From Augochlora pura (Eukaryota; Arthropoda; Insecta; Hymenoptera; Halictidae): a DNA stretch of 64,000 nucleotides. Below the pieces are notes generated by a model. The model searched no databases. It saw only the letters and a program-made list of their open reading frames with translations, and was not told where the DNA came from. Location of the stretch: positions 6,340,046 to 6,404,045 of the forward strand of contig NC_135775.1 in the NCBI RefSeq assembly GCF_028453695.1, given 5' to 3'. Below, in pieces: positions 34,301 to 43,499 of this stretch (its first letter is position 1; each line of letters starts with the position of its first letter). The position numbers and the translations under genes are program-made.

Positions 34301-36940
34301 TCTTTCCGACACTCGGCACTGGAATCGGCTCGTTTCCGGTGTTCAGAACCTGTTGCCTCCGCGTGCGACAGCGTCTCATAAAACTCGTGCAAAATCACAG
34401 CGACTGTGAGTGTCTCTTATCCAACCAGTTCCCATTCTCTGTTCCCATCGCTTGTCGAACGTTAAGCGGGTGGTTACACGATCTCTGAGCAAAGATACAA
34501 CAGACTCCGGTGCCCGTTGATCGCGCGGTTCACTCACCTGACGATCGCTTGGACCAGGTAGGTCTGTGTTTGGGAGTCCAGCTTGGACACGTGCGGCAAC
34601 GCCATGTGATAGACGTGGTCGCTGCCGCAGCCGTTGTTGTGACGGTGCTCGTGACAGTGCTGACAGTGGCGGATCGGCCGGTTCCAATTCGAGTTGGCGC
34701 ACTCTGTCGAGAAGCATATGCTGGTCGCCGTCTTGTCGTTCGACTTGCAGTTCTGTAACAGGTCAGTCGGAATTTTAACACGTTATTTGCTGTAAATCCA
34801 TCACCCTCACCGGTCCAATAATTACAATATAGGCGGCAGAAATCAATAAAACCGCAAAATTTGGTAAGAAACTTTGGCAGTCGAGTAGTCCAATGTATCA
34901 CAAAAGCTATCATATAATGTATCAAAATAATATTAATATTGTCAAATTTGTTTATATTTAAAAAATCTGTCGTAAGCGTTACTACCACATGAGTCGCAAA
35001 ATTCAGTATCACATGTCTAAAATAAACCACGTTATATAAAATGGAAATTCTATCGATCGGAAGAACTATTTTGGATTTCGAGTTATAATAGCTCCGATCG
35101 CGAAGGGTTAAACAAAGGAATGCGTATCAGGAGATGTTTGTTTTGCAGAAAGATCCGCAGACTAGATATCCCGAGTGTACTCGAACGCACCACCCACCTT
35201 GATCTCGCAAACCATGGACACCTGTTGCATGGGGTGCAACATGTCATAAAACATCTGATTCGGATGCTCCCTGTTAATTTCATTGGCGCACTCGATGCAG
35301 AGGTACAGGGGCGGTGGTTTCTCCGTGGCGAACGTGATCGATATTCGATGATCGTAGCAGACTTTACCAGCCGCCGCGTTGCCGGGGTTAGGGCAGGAGT
35401 CCCTCTGGCAGACGAAAGGTGTCAGGTCGTCTGAAATCCAATTTCGAAAGTGTGTTGTCAACTAACGAATTATAAAAAATGAAGCGAGGTAATTCCAACA
35501 GTGATACTCACACGAAGTTTTCATAAGGACCGCCCTTCGATCGAATAGATCAGGATTGAAAGACGGCCAATAGTAGAACAGCAATTTCGCTGCGGAGGCT
35601 CTGGCTGGTGCTGTTCCGTAAGCTACCACGCAGAGGATGTCCTTAACCACGCCTGGTTTCACTGCCATTAAACATTCCAGCAATTGCCGGTGCTGGGCTG
35701 ATAGAGAAAAATAAGAAAGTTTGTCGAACAATTCATTTTTGTCTCTTAATTCAGGGGAAAGTTGAGGTTGCTATTAAAGTTACAGCACTTCAAAAATCGA
35801 CAATTTTTAGCGATCCTTTAATTCTATGGAACAGTATACGCAACTATTCAAGAATTATTGTTATTATCATATATACTGTTATTGCTGTCAATATCGTGCT
35901 GGTCAATCGAGAGAAGAATAGAATAAATGTCTGTCGAATCGCTTCAACCCGAAAATTTTAGGGCTCGAGGATTCCATGTAAAAGCATAGCGATTAAGAAT
36001 TTAACCTGGATTGCTGGAGTATTGGAAGATCATCATGATCACGGCGGCGATCGACTGACTGGCGGCGTTCTCCATGCCATCCTCCGTTTTTCTCGCTGCA
36101 ACAGAACCCTTTAAGTGGCCACGATCAATCTCAGGGTATCGCACCGTAGGAACAGGAGACTCACCGATTGTGAATGGCAGGATATAAAAGCAGAGATAAT
36201 TGACGATATCCTGGTGAAGCTCCACCGGAAGCACCGAGATCGAGCTGGCGGTTAAGTACGGCACGTTATCGATCAGATCGTGATCGAGGAAGGGCAGCAG
36301 GCACGCCAGACACTGGAGCAATGCTTGGCCGAACGCTGAAACACGTTTCCCGTCGGTAACAAATTACGACCATAAATTAGAGAATTCAAATTAGAGCACA
36401 GTAATCTCCTTGTTAAAACGTCTATTAAAAATTAATCGAAGATTCCTCGTCGTAAGCTACGAGGCGAACGAACCGAACAAATTGATGTGAATGTGCGGAA
36501 CCACGTCCATCAGCTGAGTGAGAGCGTTGAACAGCTGCTTGTAGTCCAAGTTAGGGTAGAGTGCCATGCGTTCTGCGTCGAGCTTCTGCGACTTGATCAT
36601 CTCCAGAGGAGACTCGCGGACCTCCTTCAGCAATGCTGTGATGGAACAGACAAAGAAACATGTCTAAAGAGTCGAACAAACGAGCTTCGAATAGAATAGA
36701 TTTGGGAGTTCTTACACAACAAGGTCTGCGAGAAGAACTTCAACGTGTTCGCTATATCGAGGCCGGAAGGCACGGGTTGATTGCCGTGCAGCAGTCGTTG
36801 ATAATATTCGTGGAGACAGGTCAGCTTCAACGAATCTGAAGCAACACAATGATCGCAACGAGATGAAACTTCTAGCAACAACCGATCATGATTCACGGAG
36901 AATGATTCGTTTACTCACAGGCTGCAAACCGCGTCCCCAT
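7140..36940 (-). CDS. unc79: UNC-79, NALCN channel-complex subunit (47 coding exons)
   Basis: UNC79 is a very large, HEAT-like helical protein that with UNC80 supports the sodium-leak channel NALCN (fly narrow abdomen), setting resting excitability and circadian and anaesthetic responses. I joined 47 exons; every junction is phase-consistent, the frame has no stop, and the total is 8364 nt (2787 residues plus stop), close to human UNC79 (about 2600). Diagnostic stretches include NQPVPSGLDIANTLKFFSQT (near residue 35), LLFYYWPSFNPDLF, EKPPPLYLCIECANEI, LLGRFGVWLLVGLCTPNQDT, VQEQALNWLQTLTMLEISIP, EKPDILYYMLQCLNVMCLYG, WEFFLNRFDTLFLEAQ, DKHFFGRTIVFELVQAIKFK and the C-terminus LQFKMGQIELQSSTATLQFY. 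No membrane helix or signal peptide is expected or seen. Exon coordinates are given in the five section entries. UNC-80 was considered and rejected. The start ATG at 36940 aligns with the start of vertebrate UNC79. Confidence 0.95.
10397..16124 (-). CDS. unc79: unc79 exons 24-35 (residues 1300-2079)
   Basis: Exons: 16124-15976, 15841-15720, 15654-15423, 15344-15203, 15038-14843, 13210-12937, 12528-12209, 11879-11575, 11351-11262, 11188-11003, 10785-10694, 10623-10397. Exons 24-27 are conserved (MHLLVFLLMQFLSRQDQ; LRHLYLLLGYNQTERTFHTS; SLWYLEPHNRRSWLMALLVI; VLNTLDMQHHQCKK). Exons 28-35 encode the long, low-complexity, Ser/Thr/Pro-rich middle, likely disordered: SINADDTESELAAIPESPKS, a Glu/Lys-rich stretch with PEKIPERSTPEKG, Ser-rich runs and two copies of an ERLLPxG motif (VERLLPIGTSN and PERLLPVGPQG). 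Exon boundaries here rest on splice sites and phase, not on similarity, so this is the least certain part. The exon 28 donor (GTCATT) and exon 29 acceptor (gcgaag) are both weak. Confidence 0.85.
14087..14178. mobile_element. GACYGCGGAT inverted-repeat element, copy 1
   Basis: Left end TAGACCGCGGATCA and right end GAATCCGCGGTCCA are inverted complements about 90 bases apart, with AT-rich sequence between and no coding capacity. The same ends recur at 14493, 18689, 28033 and 57300, which makes it a short non-autonomous (MITE-like) family. Confidence 0.6.
14493..14608. mobile_element. GACYGCGGAT inverted-repeat element, copy 2
   Basis: Left end TAGACCGCAGATTTTCGCGC, right end AACGCATAAAATCCGCAGTC: inverted complements about 115 bases apart in unc79 intron 28. 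Confidence 0.65.
16950..17780. repeat. ~90-bp tandem array in unc79 intron 23
   Basis: About nine diverged units in direct order. Each contains an AAATGAAAAATAAATGGYCAG-like segment (near 17035, 17112, 17207, 17300, 17370, 17466, 17551, 17640, 17732), then a dyad such as CCGGACAGTAAAATCGACTT, then GTAAAAYRATYYGTCTSATT and a short spacer. Spacing is 75-95 bases. No open reading frame follows the repeat. Confidence 0.8.
18033..23511 (-). CDS. unc79: unc79 exons 15-23 (residues 818-1300)
   Basis: Exons: 23511-23368, 22575-22446, 21314-21142, 20965-20817, 20565-20408, 20329-20148, 19366-19165, 19055-18861, 18146-18033. Exons 15-16 are poorly conserved linker (KIVDENAEDHGRKSPEG; LAAIMPPEKVISAVARAVTL). 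Exons 17-21 form a strongly conserved helical stretch: LPEQLQYIHKLLK, EKPDILYYMLQCLNVMCLYG, VPLLLHCVTLPCGTDTFWRL, ANAFCYLIASMDDGNVYVAQ, WEFFLNRFDTLFLEAQISLE. Exons 22-23 are basic linker (KKLHRAQEALSQSDGSG; PILKRKSSRFGLGQLLGS). The exon 17 donor is GTGCCA (21141), a poor match to consensus. Confidence 0.92.
18385..18465. mobile_element. Degraded fragment of the TA-flanked palindromic element
   Basis: The stretch with AACAAAGCCGCGCATTGCGT and TTTTCACTAAGGAAAAAAGT resembles the right arm of the complete element at 22833-23300 (ACGAAGCCACGGATCACATT; TTTTCGTCAAGGAAAAAATT). It is diverged and has lost the terminus. Confidence 0.45.
18689..18822. mobile_element. GACYGCGGAT inverted-repeat element, copy 3
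   Basis: Left end TGGACCGCGGATCTTTGATA and right end TTGTAAAATCCGCAGTCCA enclose about 100 bases of AT-rich sequence within unc79 intron 22. Confidence 0.6.
19367..20147. other. unc79 intron 20, AT-rich
   Basis: No exon, repeat array or transposon end recognised. Confidence 0.5.
20727..20765. mobile_element. Single end of a GACYGCGGAT element
   Basis: TAGACTGCGGATTTTATGCG followed by TTTATAGGAAAAA matches the left end of the family, but no right end is visible before exon 18. Confidence 0.45.
22833..23300. mobile_element. 468-bp palindromic element flanked by TA (mariner-like MITE)
   Basis: Left end CAGGGTGTATCAGAATTATT and right end (read inward on the minus strand) CGGGGTGTATTAAAATGATT are inverted repeats that stay similar for more than 110 bases, including GAGGGGTTCCTGAGGTTATT and GGAGTAATTTTTTCCTTG. 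Both sides are flanked by TA, the Tc1/mariner target duplication. The interior (about 240 bases) has no transposase. It sits in unc79 intron 15 between exons 15 and 16. Related fragments are at 18385 and 37752. Confidence 0.8.
23512..24233. other. unc79 intron 14, AT-rich
   Basis: About 720 bases without recognisable exon. A more GC-rich part at 24000-24230 shows no conserved frame. Confidence 0.5.
24234..29674 (-). CDS. unc79: unc79 exons 9-14 (residues 400-818)
   Basis: Exons: 29674-29385, 27376-27235, 26599-26423, 25800-25523, 25436-25300, 24464-24234. Exon 9 starts with an insect-variable Gly/Ser-rich linker (GSTGSGSGSGGVQND) and then the conserved LLGRFGVWLLVGLCTPNQDT. Exon 10 has LLPHPADYVRVGGHW. 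Exon 11 has LKDGLNRLFCLVPYEVITPE and exon 12 the VQEQALNWLQTLTMLEISIP segment. Exon 14 begins MELQNIDKHTGINTWVCRDA and contains a Cys cluster (CHVCNSDSDGAECTYCES) matching the Cys-rich site of vertebrate UNC79. Its acceptor (gttgaag|ATGG at 24465) lacks a pyrimidine tract, but the phase and the family alignment (KQ|MELQ) support it. Confidence 0.92.
24465..25299. other. unc79 intron 13, AT-rich
   Basis: No recognised element; AT-rich runs at 24890-25200. Confidence 0.5.
25801..26422. other. unc79 intron 11, AT-rich
   Basis: Strongly AT-rich with degenerate repeats of AATTTCTATTAAA-like motifs (26040-26190). No exon. Confidence 0.5.
26600..27234. other. unc79 intron 10
   Basis: AT-rich, purine-rich on the plus strand near 27050-27200. 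No exon recognised. Confidence 0.5.
27377..29384. other. unc79 intron 9
   Basis: About 2 kb. The part at 27380-28020 is CpG-rich and carries a 155-codon plus-strand open frame with no recognisable homology or splice context, judged to be chance. The inverted-repeat element at 28033-28180 follows. The rest is unremarkable. Confidence 0.5.
28033..28180. mobile_element. GACYGCGGAT inverted-repeat element, copy 4
   Basis: Left part CGACCACGGATTTTATAAAT, with a second internal half-site AGATCGTGGATTTTTAATAC, and right end AACGCATAAAATCCGCGGTC. The left arm is more diverged than in other copies. Confidence 0.55.
29880..30640. repeat. ~149-bp tandem array carrying CCACGCCCACTT motifs
   Basis: CCACGCCCACTT or close variants occur at 29900, 30049, 30198, 30384 and 30531, spaced 149, 149, 186 and 147 bases. 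A companion CGCCCATT lies about 20 bases before several of them (30181, 30367, 30513) and again at 30622. Between motifs the units share diverged AT-rich sequence (TTCTGATTT-like, CATCAAATCTCTGTTGC-like). The GC-rich cores stand out because they are better conserved than the spacers. Confidence 0.8.
32577..32702. repeat. 126-bp near-perfect inverted repeat (hairpin)
   Basis: The left arm (32577-32622, AAATTTAATAGCTCTTCACG onward) is the inverted complement of the right arm (32655-32702) at roughly four of five positions over about 46 bases, with a loop of about 33 bases. The length suits a tiny palindromic MITE; a structured RNA is also possible. It lies in unc79 intron 8. Confidence 0.75.
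33628..34290. mobile_element. GACYGCGGAT-ended block with nested insertion
   Basis: Left end TGGACTGCGGATCATGAG and right end AGGATCCGCGGTCCAG are inverted complements 660 bases apart, far longer than the other copies. A hAT-like element (33894-34063) lies between them, so the extra length may be nested insertion. They could also be two unrelated solo ends. Confidence 0.4.
33894..34063. mobile_element. hAT-like short element
   Basis: The left end CAGAGTTGGACAAAAAGTAA resembles hAT terminal sequences (CAGRGNTGGGCAA type). The right side, read inward on the minus strand, carries ATGTAATTTAATTAACGGTT, matching the left AAGTAATCTGATTAACGACC imperfectly. The interior repeats TAATCTATAATGA / TAACCTATAATCA motifs. 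No transposase. Confidence 0.45.
34538..36940 (-). CDS. unc79: unc79 exons 1-8 (residues 1-400)
   Basis: Exons: 36940-36919, 36835-36716, 36635-36474, 36335-36165, 36095-36006, 35697-35512, 35430-35198, 34752-34538. Exon 1 codes only MGTRFAA plus one base and is followed by a GTGAGT donor. Exons 2-6 carry the conserved helical N-terminus (PNLDYKQLFNALTQLMDVVP; LLQCLACLLPFLDHDLIDNV; HRQLLECLMAVKPGVVKDIL). Exons 7-8 hold a Cys/His-rich segment (VCYDHRISI, LYLCIECANEI, RHCQHCHEHRH) that could bind metal; this last point is inference. The exon 3 donor is GTTCGT (36473), weaker than its neighbours. Introns in this block are short (about 70-445 bases). Confidence 0.93.
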
Positions 36941-37470
36941 TTTCTTCGATGTTCACTATTCCCTGTTCAGCAGAAATTCCTTTAGAAAATTATTGTCGAA
37001 CTGTCACGACCCCTGCCTCATGTTCCCCACTAGATTTCGGCTAGCACACCACCAGAATGTTTATTGCAACGACGGGGAATGTCACGATGGTTTTAGGGGA
37101 TGTCGGCGCGTCACGGCGACATTGTCCCGTACCGCTGTTTACGTGTCGATTTTTAGGCTCGTTACGAATCACCGACGTGACGGCACACGTCGTGGCATGT
37201 TTTGCCAGGCTGCAGAATCAGCACGGGTCCATCGCTGAAGACGTGTCGGTGGAGAATGAGCGCGCACGTCGTATCGACCTGTTTGGGAGCGCGGCGCCCT
37301 CTCATCTTTCCATCCCCCCACCGGGACGATTCCAGTTTCCCGGGAAAATCCAACAAGCCGAACGAGATTTCCCACAGAGTTTCGTCGACGTTTTGTTAAT
37401 GAAAAGCATTACCGAGCTGGGCCATCGACTCCTGTATTTCTCAGCACGTTACTCGCACTTTGAGTTGTGA
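36941..37470 (-). promoter_or_regulatory. unc79 upstream region, CpG-rich
   Basis: Directly upstream of the unc79 start codon. The stretch 37040-37400 is CpG- and GC-rich, unlike the AT-rich DNA on either side, as expected for a 5' UTR and promoter. No TATA box or clear initiator was identified, and further non-coding 5' exons may exist. Confidence 0.35.
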
Positions 37471-37751
37471 AAAAAGTTATAGTGATTTGTCGTTTCGTTG
37501 CTTTTGATACGTTTCATCATTTACTTCACAACTGCGACGATTATTATGACAAAACTTATTTACTCATAAAATTAAATAATTAAATCATTTACTTATATCT
37601 TTATTTATATTTATTTATTTATTTATAAGAAAATTTAGGTTTATTGTGCAACAACATGTAGTCGCGTATTTAACTCCTTGCACTGCAGTGAATCAGACAA
37701 GTGATTTACATGCATGATTTACTATATAATGTTATTCGTTCTTCTGAATCA

Positions 37752-37822
37752 AAAGAAACAGTTCAAATGACGTCAGGCGCCTCCCATTTTCCGGAGTTAA
37801 AATAATATTGGAACACCCTGTA
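37752..37822. mobile_element. Terminal fragment of the TA-flanked palindromic element
   Basis: CCATTTTCCGGAGTTAAAAT then GGAACACCCTGTATA matches the right end of the complete element (CATTTCCCGGAGTTACAATC then TACACCCCGTATA). The other arm was not found. Confidence 0.6.
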
Positions 37823-38459
37823 TATTTTCTAGAAATGCAACAAAGTTTCCAAAAACAAATTGTTGCGCTCTTATTTTTCAAAATTGCTTCTGGATACAAT
37901 CGTTGCCTATTTTATTTTTGGAGATCCAACTTTTAAATACGCCGTTTTTTAAATATGTTCTTTTTTATTACATCTTTTTTGAAGATGTACGAATCGCTAA
38001 TCGCGTTTGATCCTGAATACTGTCTTAAAGTTCACCGTTGTAAAATCGCTGGAAGACGCGTTATGCAAGGCGCTTCCTTGCATTTACGTAAGCCCGTTCT
38101 CACGAGCTATGACAATCACTCTGTAATATCGTCATCCCCGATCCAATAAGCTGCAATTACGTTTTTAAAGGATTACCAAGCATTTATGGCGGCGTCGCAT
38201 TAAGCGAATTAATCCAGTTGTAGCGATTTATGGGCTGATTTGCTCCAAAACGATTCGACAGTATCGGATAAGATAGCATTGAAATCTGTTGTTCCCGCTT
38301 CGCGCTGATTTGTGCTTCATCTCAAACTGCAAAAACCTCCTTGCATCAATTTTAACTAACCTCTATGAACTAGCAAAGCACAGATATTCTTCATCAATAA
38401 ATCACGTAAAAATGCTGAGTCAAGTTGTTTATCATGTGATCTATATAATAAATATTCAT

Positions 38460-38788
38460 CTAAGATAATCATCGAAACTAATTCTTTTTTGTCAAATAAT
38501 TTATTCGAATAACGATTATTCATTATTCGTCATAAATTATTCTATCTATTTATTCGCATAGAAATTGTAGAATTATTCGAATAATAATGCGAATAATAAT
38601 TTTTTATTTTTGTTAGGTAATTTTATGAAAATATACTTAATAGATCGATACACTGTGATAAAAAAGCTTATATACCATCATCTTTATTCCAATCGATTTT
38701 TTTCCGTATGGCTTCGAGTATAAATAAATTCTTGATTGGAAGTAACATTTTATTTCCAATCGTCCGAATAAAATTTTGCCCAACTCTG
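38460..38788. mobile_element. hAT-like end with ATTCG-rich repeat
   Basis: On the minus strand the segment begins CAGAGTTGGGCAAAATTTTA at 38788, like the ends at 33894 and 47127. The body holds TCATAAATTATTCTATCTAT and TTATTCG motifs that recur at 47240-47370. The opposite end could not be placed. Confidence 0.4.
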
Positions 38789-39859
38789 ATATTCATGGGC
38801 CAAGAAGTTTACAATTCTATTATGCATCATCTCTTTGTTTGAAAAGTTGCTTCGTACTAAGAGAAAAGGTTGCAGCCGACGCATGCGCGTTCGCGTCGAG
38901 TCGACGTACTATGTCCGCCAGAATTGAATTTTCCTCTCACCTTCTGCAATATTTAGTAGTTATGATTCGAATAGATCGTTTCCAAAGATAAAATACTTCA
39001 TCACGCAATGTGTTAATTATCTGCATGACAGATTTTCCTAGCAGAATTTTCGATTAAGAACCGACTCGCTTTAATCTCATCTTCGAAACCGAGTCTCCTT
39101 GAAGTTCGAAAGTTCAAGCGCCCCGGAGCTCCAATTCTCGAACCTCGCTATTCCGTTTGGCGGTCCTCGAAGCGCGACTGCAAAACGCATCGGCGATTTC
39201 GACCGAGGTTTCGTGTTAAGGCACTGTCAACCGCGGTTAACTGTGTCACGAGGGGTCGATTCTAGGTCGGCCTATGACGTGCAAGAGCAATCGATATTAT
39301 CTAAATACAATGCACACCTCGCGAGCGGTGAAGTCATTCGCTGGAATACGTGCACGTTAATCGAGCGACGGGCAAGGCTTCGATCGCTCCGCGAGTCATC
39401 GAAATAGTCCAACGGGGAAATAGAGAAGCTCTCGAAATAAAACCAACCCTTTTAGACGGCGCACCGGGGCAGAGTACTACGAGCATGCGACAAGCTGATT
39501 AATCGTCGATGTAACAGTGTAATAGAAATACGCTCTCTTTAAAAATAGTTACATTCAACGACTTTAAAACATGTTTTATATAAATTCGCTATAGATTTTT
39601 CCTGGAACATACGATTTTGTTTTCTTAATGAATGAAACGATTCTCAACTCAATTGGAGAGAATATAGGATTTTAGCTTTAAGTGAATTGAACGCTATTGA
39701 AAATATTTGTACGCAATATTTAGAAATAAAATATAAGGAATAGGGATGGTATAAAATTGTAGAACAATTCAGTAATTTTTATGTAGATATTTAGTGTACT
39801 TTACATTATTTATTTTACTTATTAATTATCTCACAGCTGTAGATTAATTTTTGTTGGTA

Positions 39860-40275
39860 TATTCTATTAAAACCACCCCTCATTTGCAAAAAAAACAGCT
39901 CGAAAAAAGTATAAGATAAAACAGTGTCGTGCTTGATTATATTAACTAAAAGAATGACAAAATAGGGGATGCATTGACGTCAATCGCTTTTTTTTACAAA
40001 AGCCACCCCATTACCACAAAAAACGTCACAAAGTAAAAACAAGATAAAATAGCCTTTCTTGATTATGTTTATTAAAAGAACGGAAAAAAAGAGTGGGTGC
40101 ATTCTTCTTATTCAATTTTTAATAAAAGCCACCCCTTCGTCGTAAGAGAACAGCTCAAAGCGGCTACAAAATCAAATAAACAAACGGATTTCGCCTCGTT
40201 ATGCCCATCGAAAACATGACAAAAAGGGGGGTACGTCCGAGGAATTACTTTTTAATAAAAGCCACCCTCGTACAC
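39860..40275. repeat. ~130-bp tandem array, four units
   Basis: Units begin AAAAGCCACCCC or close variants at about 39869, 39999, 40125 and 40258 (spacing 126-133 bases). Shared blocks follow in order: an A-rich stretch ending in CAGCTC/CGTCACAA, AAGATAAAA, CTTGATTATRTT, RAAAAGAAYGRAAAA and a GGGG-containing AGGGGATGCATT-like segment. The units are moderately diverged and non-coding. Confidence 0.8.
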
Positions 40276-40439
40276 AATTGGAGGGCTCGCTGGATTCTGG
40301 TTATTAAAAATATCCGAAATGGAGACGCGTTCCTCCTGACAAGAACGGAATTTCTGCTGTCGAAAGGGAGAAACAAAGGGACTCTTCCCTGATCAAGGGA
40401 GGATGAGACCTCGAGGGGTGTGAAGAGTCTTCGAAGGCA

Positions 40440-41990
40440 GGTGACCGGATCGATTTCTGTATCTCGCGCGCGCACGCACACATACACGAGAACACCCTGC
40501 CTTGTCTCTCTGTGCACGAGTGCAGTAGTGACGCAGACGCGTGCCTACGCGGAATCGCGTGCTAGTAAGCTGAGCTGCCGTGAGGGTGGATGAACCGTGG
40601 AGGTGGCAGGATGATCCAGAGGAAGGACGAAAATGGGGAGACCCCGGAGAGGGTTCGATCGAGAGGGAAAGGGTCGCCGAGAAATGGAAATGATGGGGGA
40701 GGGGTTGGGACAAATAGGGTTGAAAATTCGAGGACAGGTCGAATGGAAAGACTGTACACGAAATTGTGGGTTGCTGCAGAAATCACCTTTTGGTGACAAT
40801 CTTTCAGTGGCGAGAATTTCGTAGATGTAATTGCAAAGACTAGATTCATGGTTAATTCAATGAAGAGGGTTTGACTCTATCATAAATAATAAAATAGGTC
40901 GTTGAAGGCACTTCAGCTTTTAAGAAAAATGCGATTTGGAAATCATTCTCAACCGTAGAACCACCCTCTTCTGCTTTTCGTATAATATACTATATATTAT
41001 TATTATTTTAATTTTTAATAGGTTATATTCCATAACTTCAATGTTTCAATATTTTTTTATATGATCGCAGCAAATTAAAAATGTTATGTCAAGGGTTAAA
41101 TGTACCTGAACAATTATATTTGAAACCACCCTTAAGGAATCCATTCATGAACACAACTAAAGATAAACCGAACCCCATAAAAATGAGAGTAACAAGATAA
41201 AGAGGGAAATGCAAAATTAACAATAAACTAAACAAAAATATAAACCACACTTCATGAAGACGAATAAAAATAATCGAATTGAGGACCACGGAAGTCGGAA
41301 AAATAAAATAAGAAAGGTAGCCAGCAAGTGGGGGTAACAACCCCTAAAGTAGCAAGGTGGGAGTGAAAAGAGCAAACGTGGATATATCCAGGAGAAGGGG
41401 AGAAGAAATAGTTGGAACGAAAACAGAAGCAAGCGTGGACGTCGTCGAAGGGTGGATCGGGAGGGGTAGTAGGAGGAGGAGGAGGAAGAGGGTGGATCAG
41501 AGGCAGCGAGAGGGCGACAAGGACGGTGGGCGGGATATACATGGAAAGTCGGGTTGCCTAGGACACCACATGGACACCACGTTCGCCTGCGACGTCACGA
41601 AACGACGCGACGCGGCGAAGCTCGAGAGGGGTTGAACGGGGGTGAAAGGGAGGAAGAGGGAGAGATAGAGAGAGAGACAGGCATAGAGAGGGAGAGCCGA
41701 GCAACCCTCGGGCCAGCGGTCGTCTTAGAAAACAGTGCTCGCGGGGCAAGCCACGTTGAAAGTCGTGCCGTGTAACGCACGCTCGCGCCGTCTTCTGAGC
41801 CTTACCACCCTCGCACGAAGGTACGCGAATCGAAAGCATCCCTTGAGGGTCTCCCCAGTGTGACGGATCAAATAAATAATCGCCGGTCAAAGGACAAGGA
41901 GCTGCAGCACGTGGCAATCTGAAATTTTGTTGATAGGAAAGTGGAATCGAGATTTCCGTTCTTTCAACCACTCGTGCTGGGGAGGCTCTT
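40440..41990. other. GC- and purine-rich non-coding block
   Basis: Begins with a CpG/CA-rich stretch (40460-40580), then purine-rich plus-strand sequence (40580-40760 and 41360-41700, including GGGAGAGATAGAGAGAGAGA). Several open frames up to 137 codons appear on both strands but are low-complexity and lack splice context. A 5' exon or promoter is possible and unproven. Confidence 0.35.
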
Positions 41991-43490
41991 TAACGCTAGC
42001 TTTACGAAACACCACAATCAACCATTTTATATTATTTAAAAAAATGTGACAATCATACGTTTATTCGGATTTTTAACGAATTTTATTTTAATACTTGTCC
42101 GAGGTAACGAAATGAAATAAATTTCTCATAAATGTGTCTTTACAATATCATGAATTGAAATTTTAAATATTAGGACTACTAGTTAATAATTATTTAGTAT
42201 CATGAATTATTAATAATTGTTTAACGTCACGATAGTAATCGTATCCATGCGTCAATTTATAGTAGAAATACTTCGGTGGAAAATGCTTTAATGTTTTAAA
42301 AAAATTCAAGATGATTCAACGACATTTTTAAATCTTAAATTCTTCACTACTTTTTATTTCATCAACTTATTTTTATTAAAAATTCACAAAGTCCGCATTA
42401 TCATATCAAATTGTTTCCTCTTAATATTGTGTCAACCTTTCTATTGTTTTCAATTTTCACAGTCACGAGATCTTTTATCTTAATTTCTTCTTTTTTCTTA
42501 ATCTCTTTTTGCAACACTTATTCCCGATAGCTATCACACACGTTTTGTGAAAGGCTATTCTGGCGACTTACGCTAGATCGTAAAGGATAGCAACAGAAGT
42601 GGTCGAGGCACGACGTTTTTTAAGTGGAATTGTTGATTTTAGAGTGGAAAACGTACCTCGAGTTTCCGAGTGGTCGTATCGGAGGTTGACACGGGCGGGT
42701 AGCCAGTTCCGAGGGATTTATTTCGCGGAGGGTGGTTTTAGCAAGTGGAAGAAATAGGAGTTCGATGGCTTCGGAAGTAGGGTAGGCTGAATTTAGAAGT
42801 TCGCAAACTGTTTGACGTGGGGCTGGTTTTAGAGGCTACGTGAAACATAAGCTTAAACTCCCTTCTTCGTTGCAGTCGACATTTCTGGAGCAGTTGCAGA
42901 GGGTCATTCAATTCTTCGAGGGTAGTTTTCTTTAAAAAAGGACTCCTCCATTGTTGACTTCGGCCAAATTGAAAGCAAGTAAATTGCAAATATTTTACGA
43001 TCCGTATAAATATTAAAAATACAAACAAACGTATTCATTAATTAAATAAAGTTTTCTTTTTGACAAGGGGTAGTTGTCTCGAGGAAACTGCTTGGAAATA
43101 GATGACGACTTAAATTGCAGAATACAAAAGAAAATGCTTACCGTTTTCATATATTTATTTTGAAATGGCAGAAGTTACAAATAATCTTTGATACAAAATT
43201 ATTGAATAAATTTCTTAATTTAAGCACACATTAGCAAACGAATATAAATTACTTTCAGGGCTCGGTAGGTTTATTATTAAACAGGATTGAACTCTAGAAA
43301 ATTGTTCTAAACGAGGGGTGGTATTCTCAAGCACAGTATTCTCACGAAGTTAAAAATAGAGAAATAAAAATAGATTCGATATTTATGCATTTAAACTTCA
43401 AGAGGCCAGTAATTAAAGCGAATAATATTTTTCACACATCTTGCGAGAAGAAATTTTTGCGTTTCCCGCTTTTCTACAGAATATCTGGGC
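41991..43490. other. AT-rich stretch without recognised feature
   Basis: No exon, array or transposon end identified. Confidence 0.5.
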
Positions 43491-43499
43491 AATCTAATA

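Larger units (their letters stand above)
29675..34537. other. unc79 intron 8, largest intron (4.9 kb)
   Basis: Contains, in order: the 149-bp tandem array (29880-30640), AT-rich sequence, a CpG-rich stretch (31630-32160), the hairpin at 32577-32702, another CpG-rich stretch (32800-33600) with chance open frames, and a GACYGCGGAT-ended block (33628-34290) that encloses a hAT-like element. No coding exon fits the phase-2 junction between exons 8 and 9. Confidence 0.6.
37471..39850. other. Intergenic stretch without a gene
   Basis: AT-rich, with a palindromic-element end (37752-37822), a hAT-like end near 38788 preceded by ATTCG-rich repeats (38505-38600), and a CpG-rich block (39060-39480). 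No exon with conserved sequence was recognised. Confidence 0.5.

Noticed and set aside
7140..36940. UNC-80 as identity of the large gene
   Set aside because: The N-terminal PVPSGLDIANTL, the LCTP segment and the C-terminal QFKMGQIEIQSS-type end are specific to UNC-79; UNC-80 signature stretches are absent.
40393..41971. Several 60-137-codon frames on both strands
   Set aside because: Pro/Arg/Ser-rich translations arising from purine/pyrimidine-biased DNA; they overlap one another on both strands.
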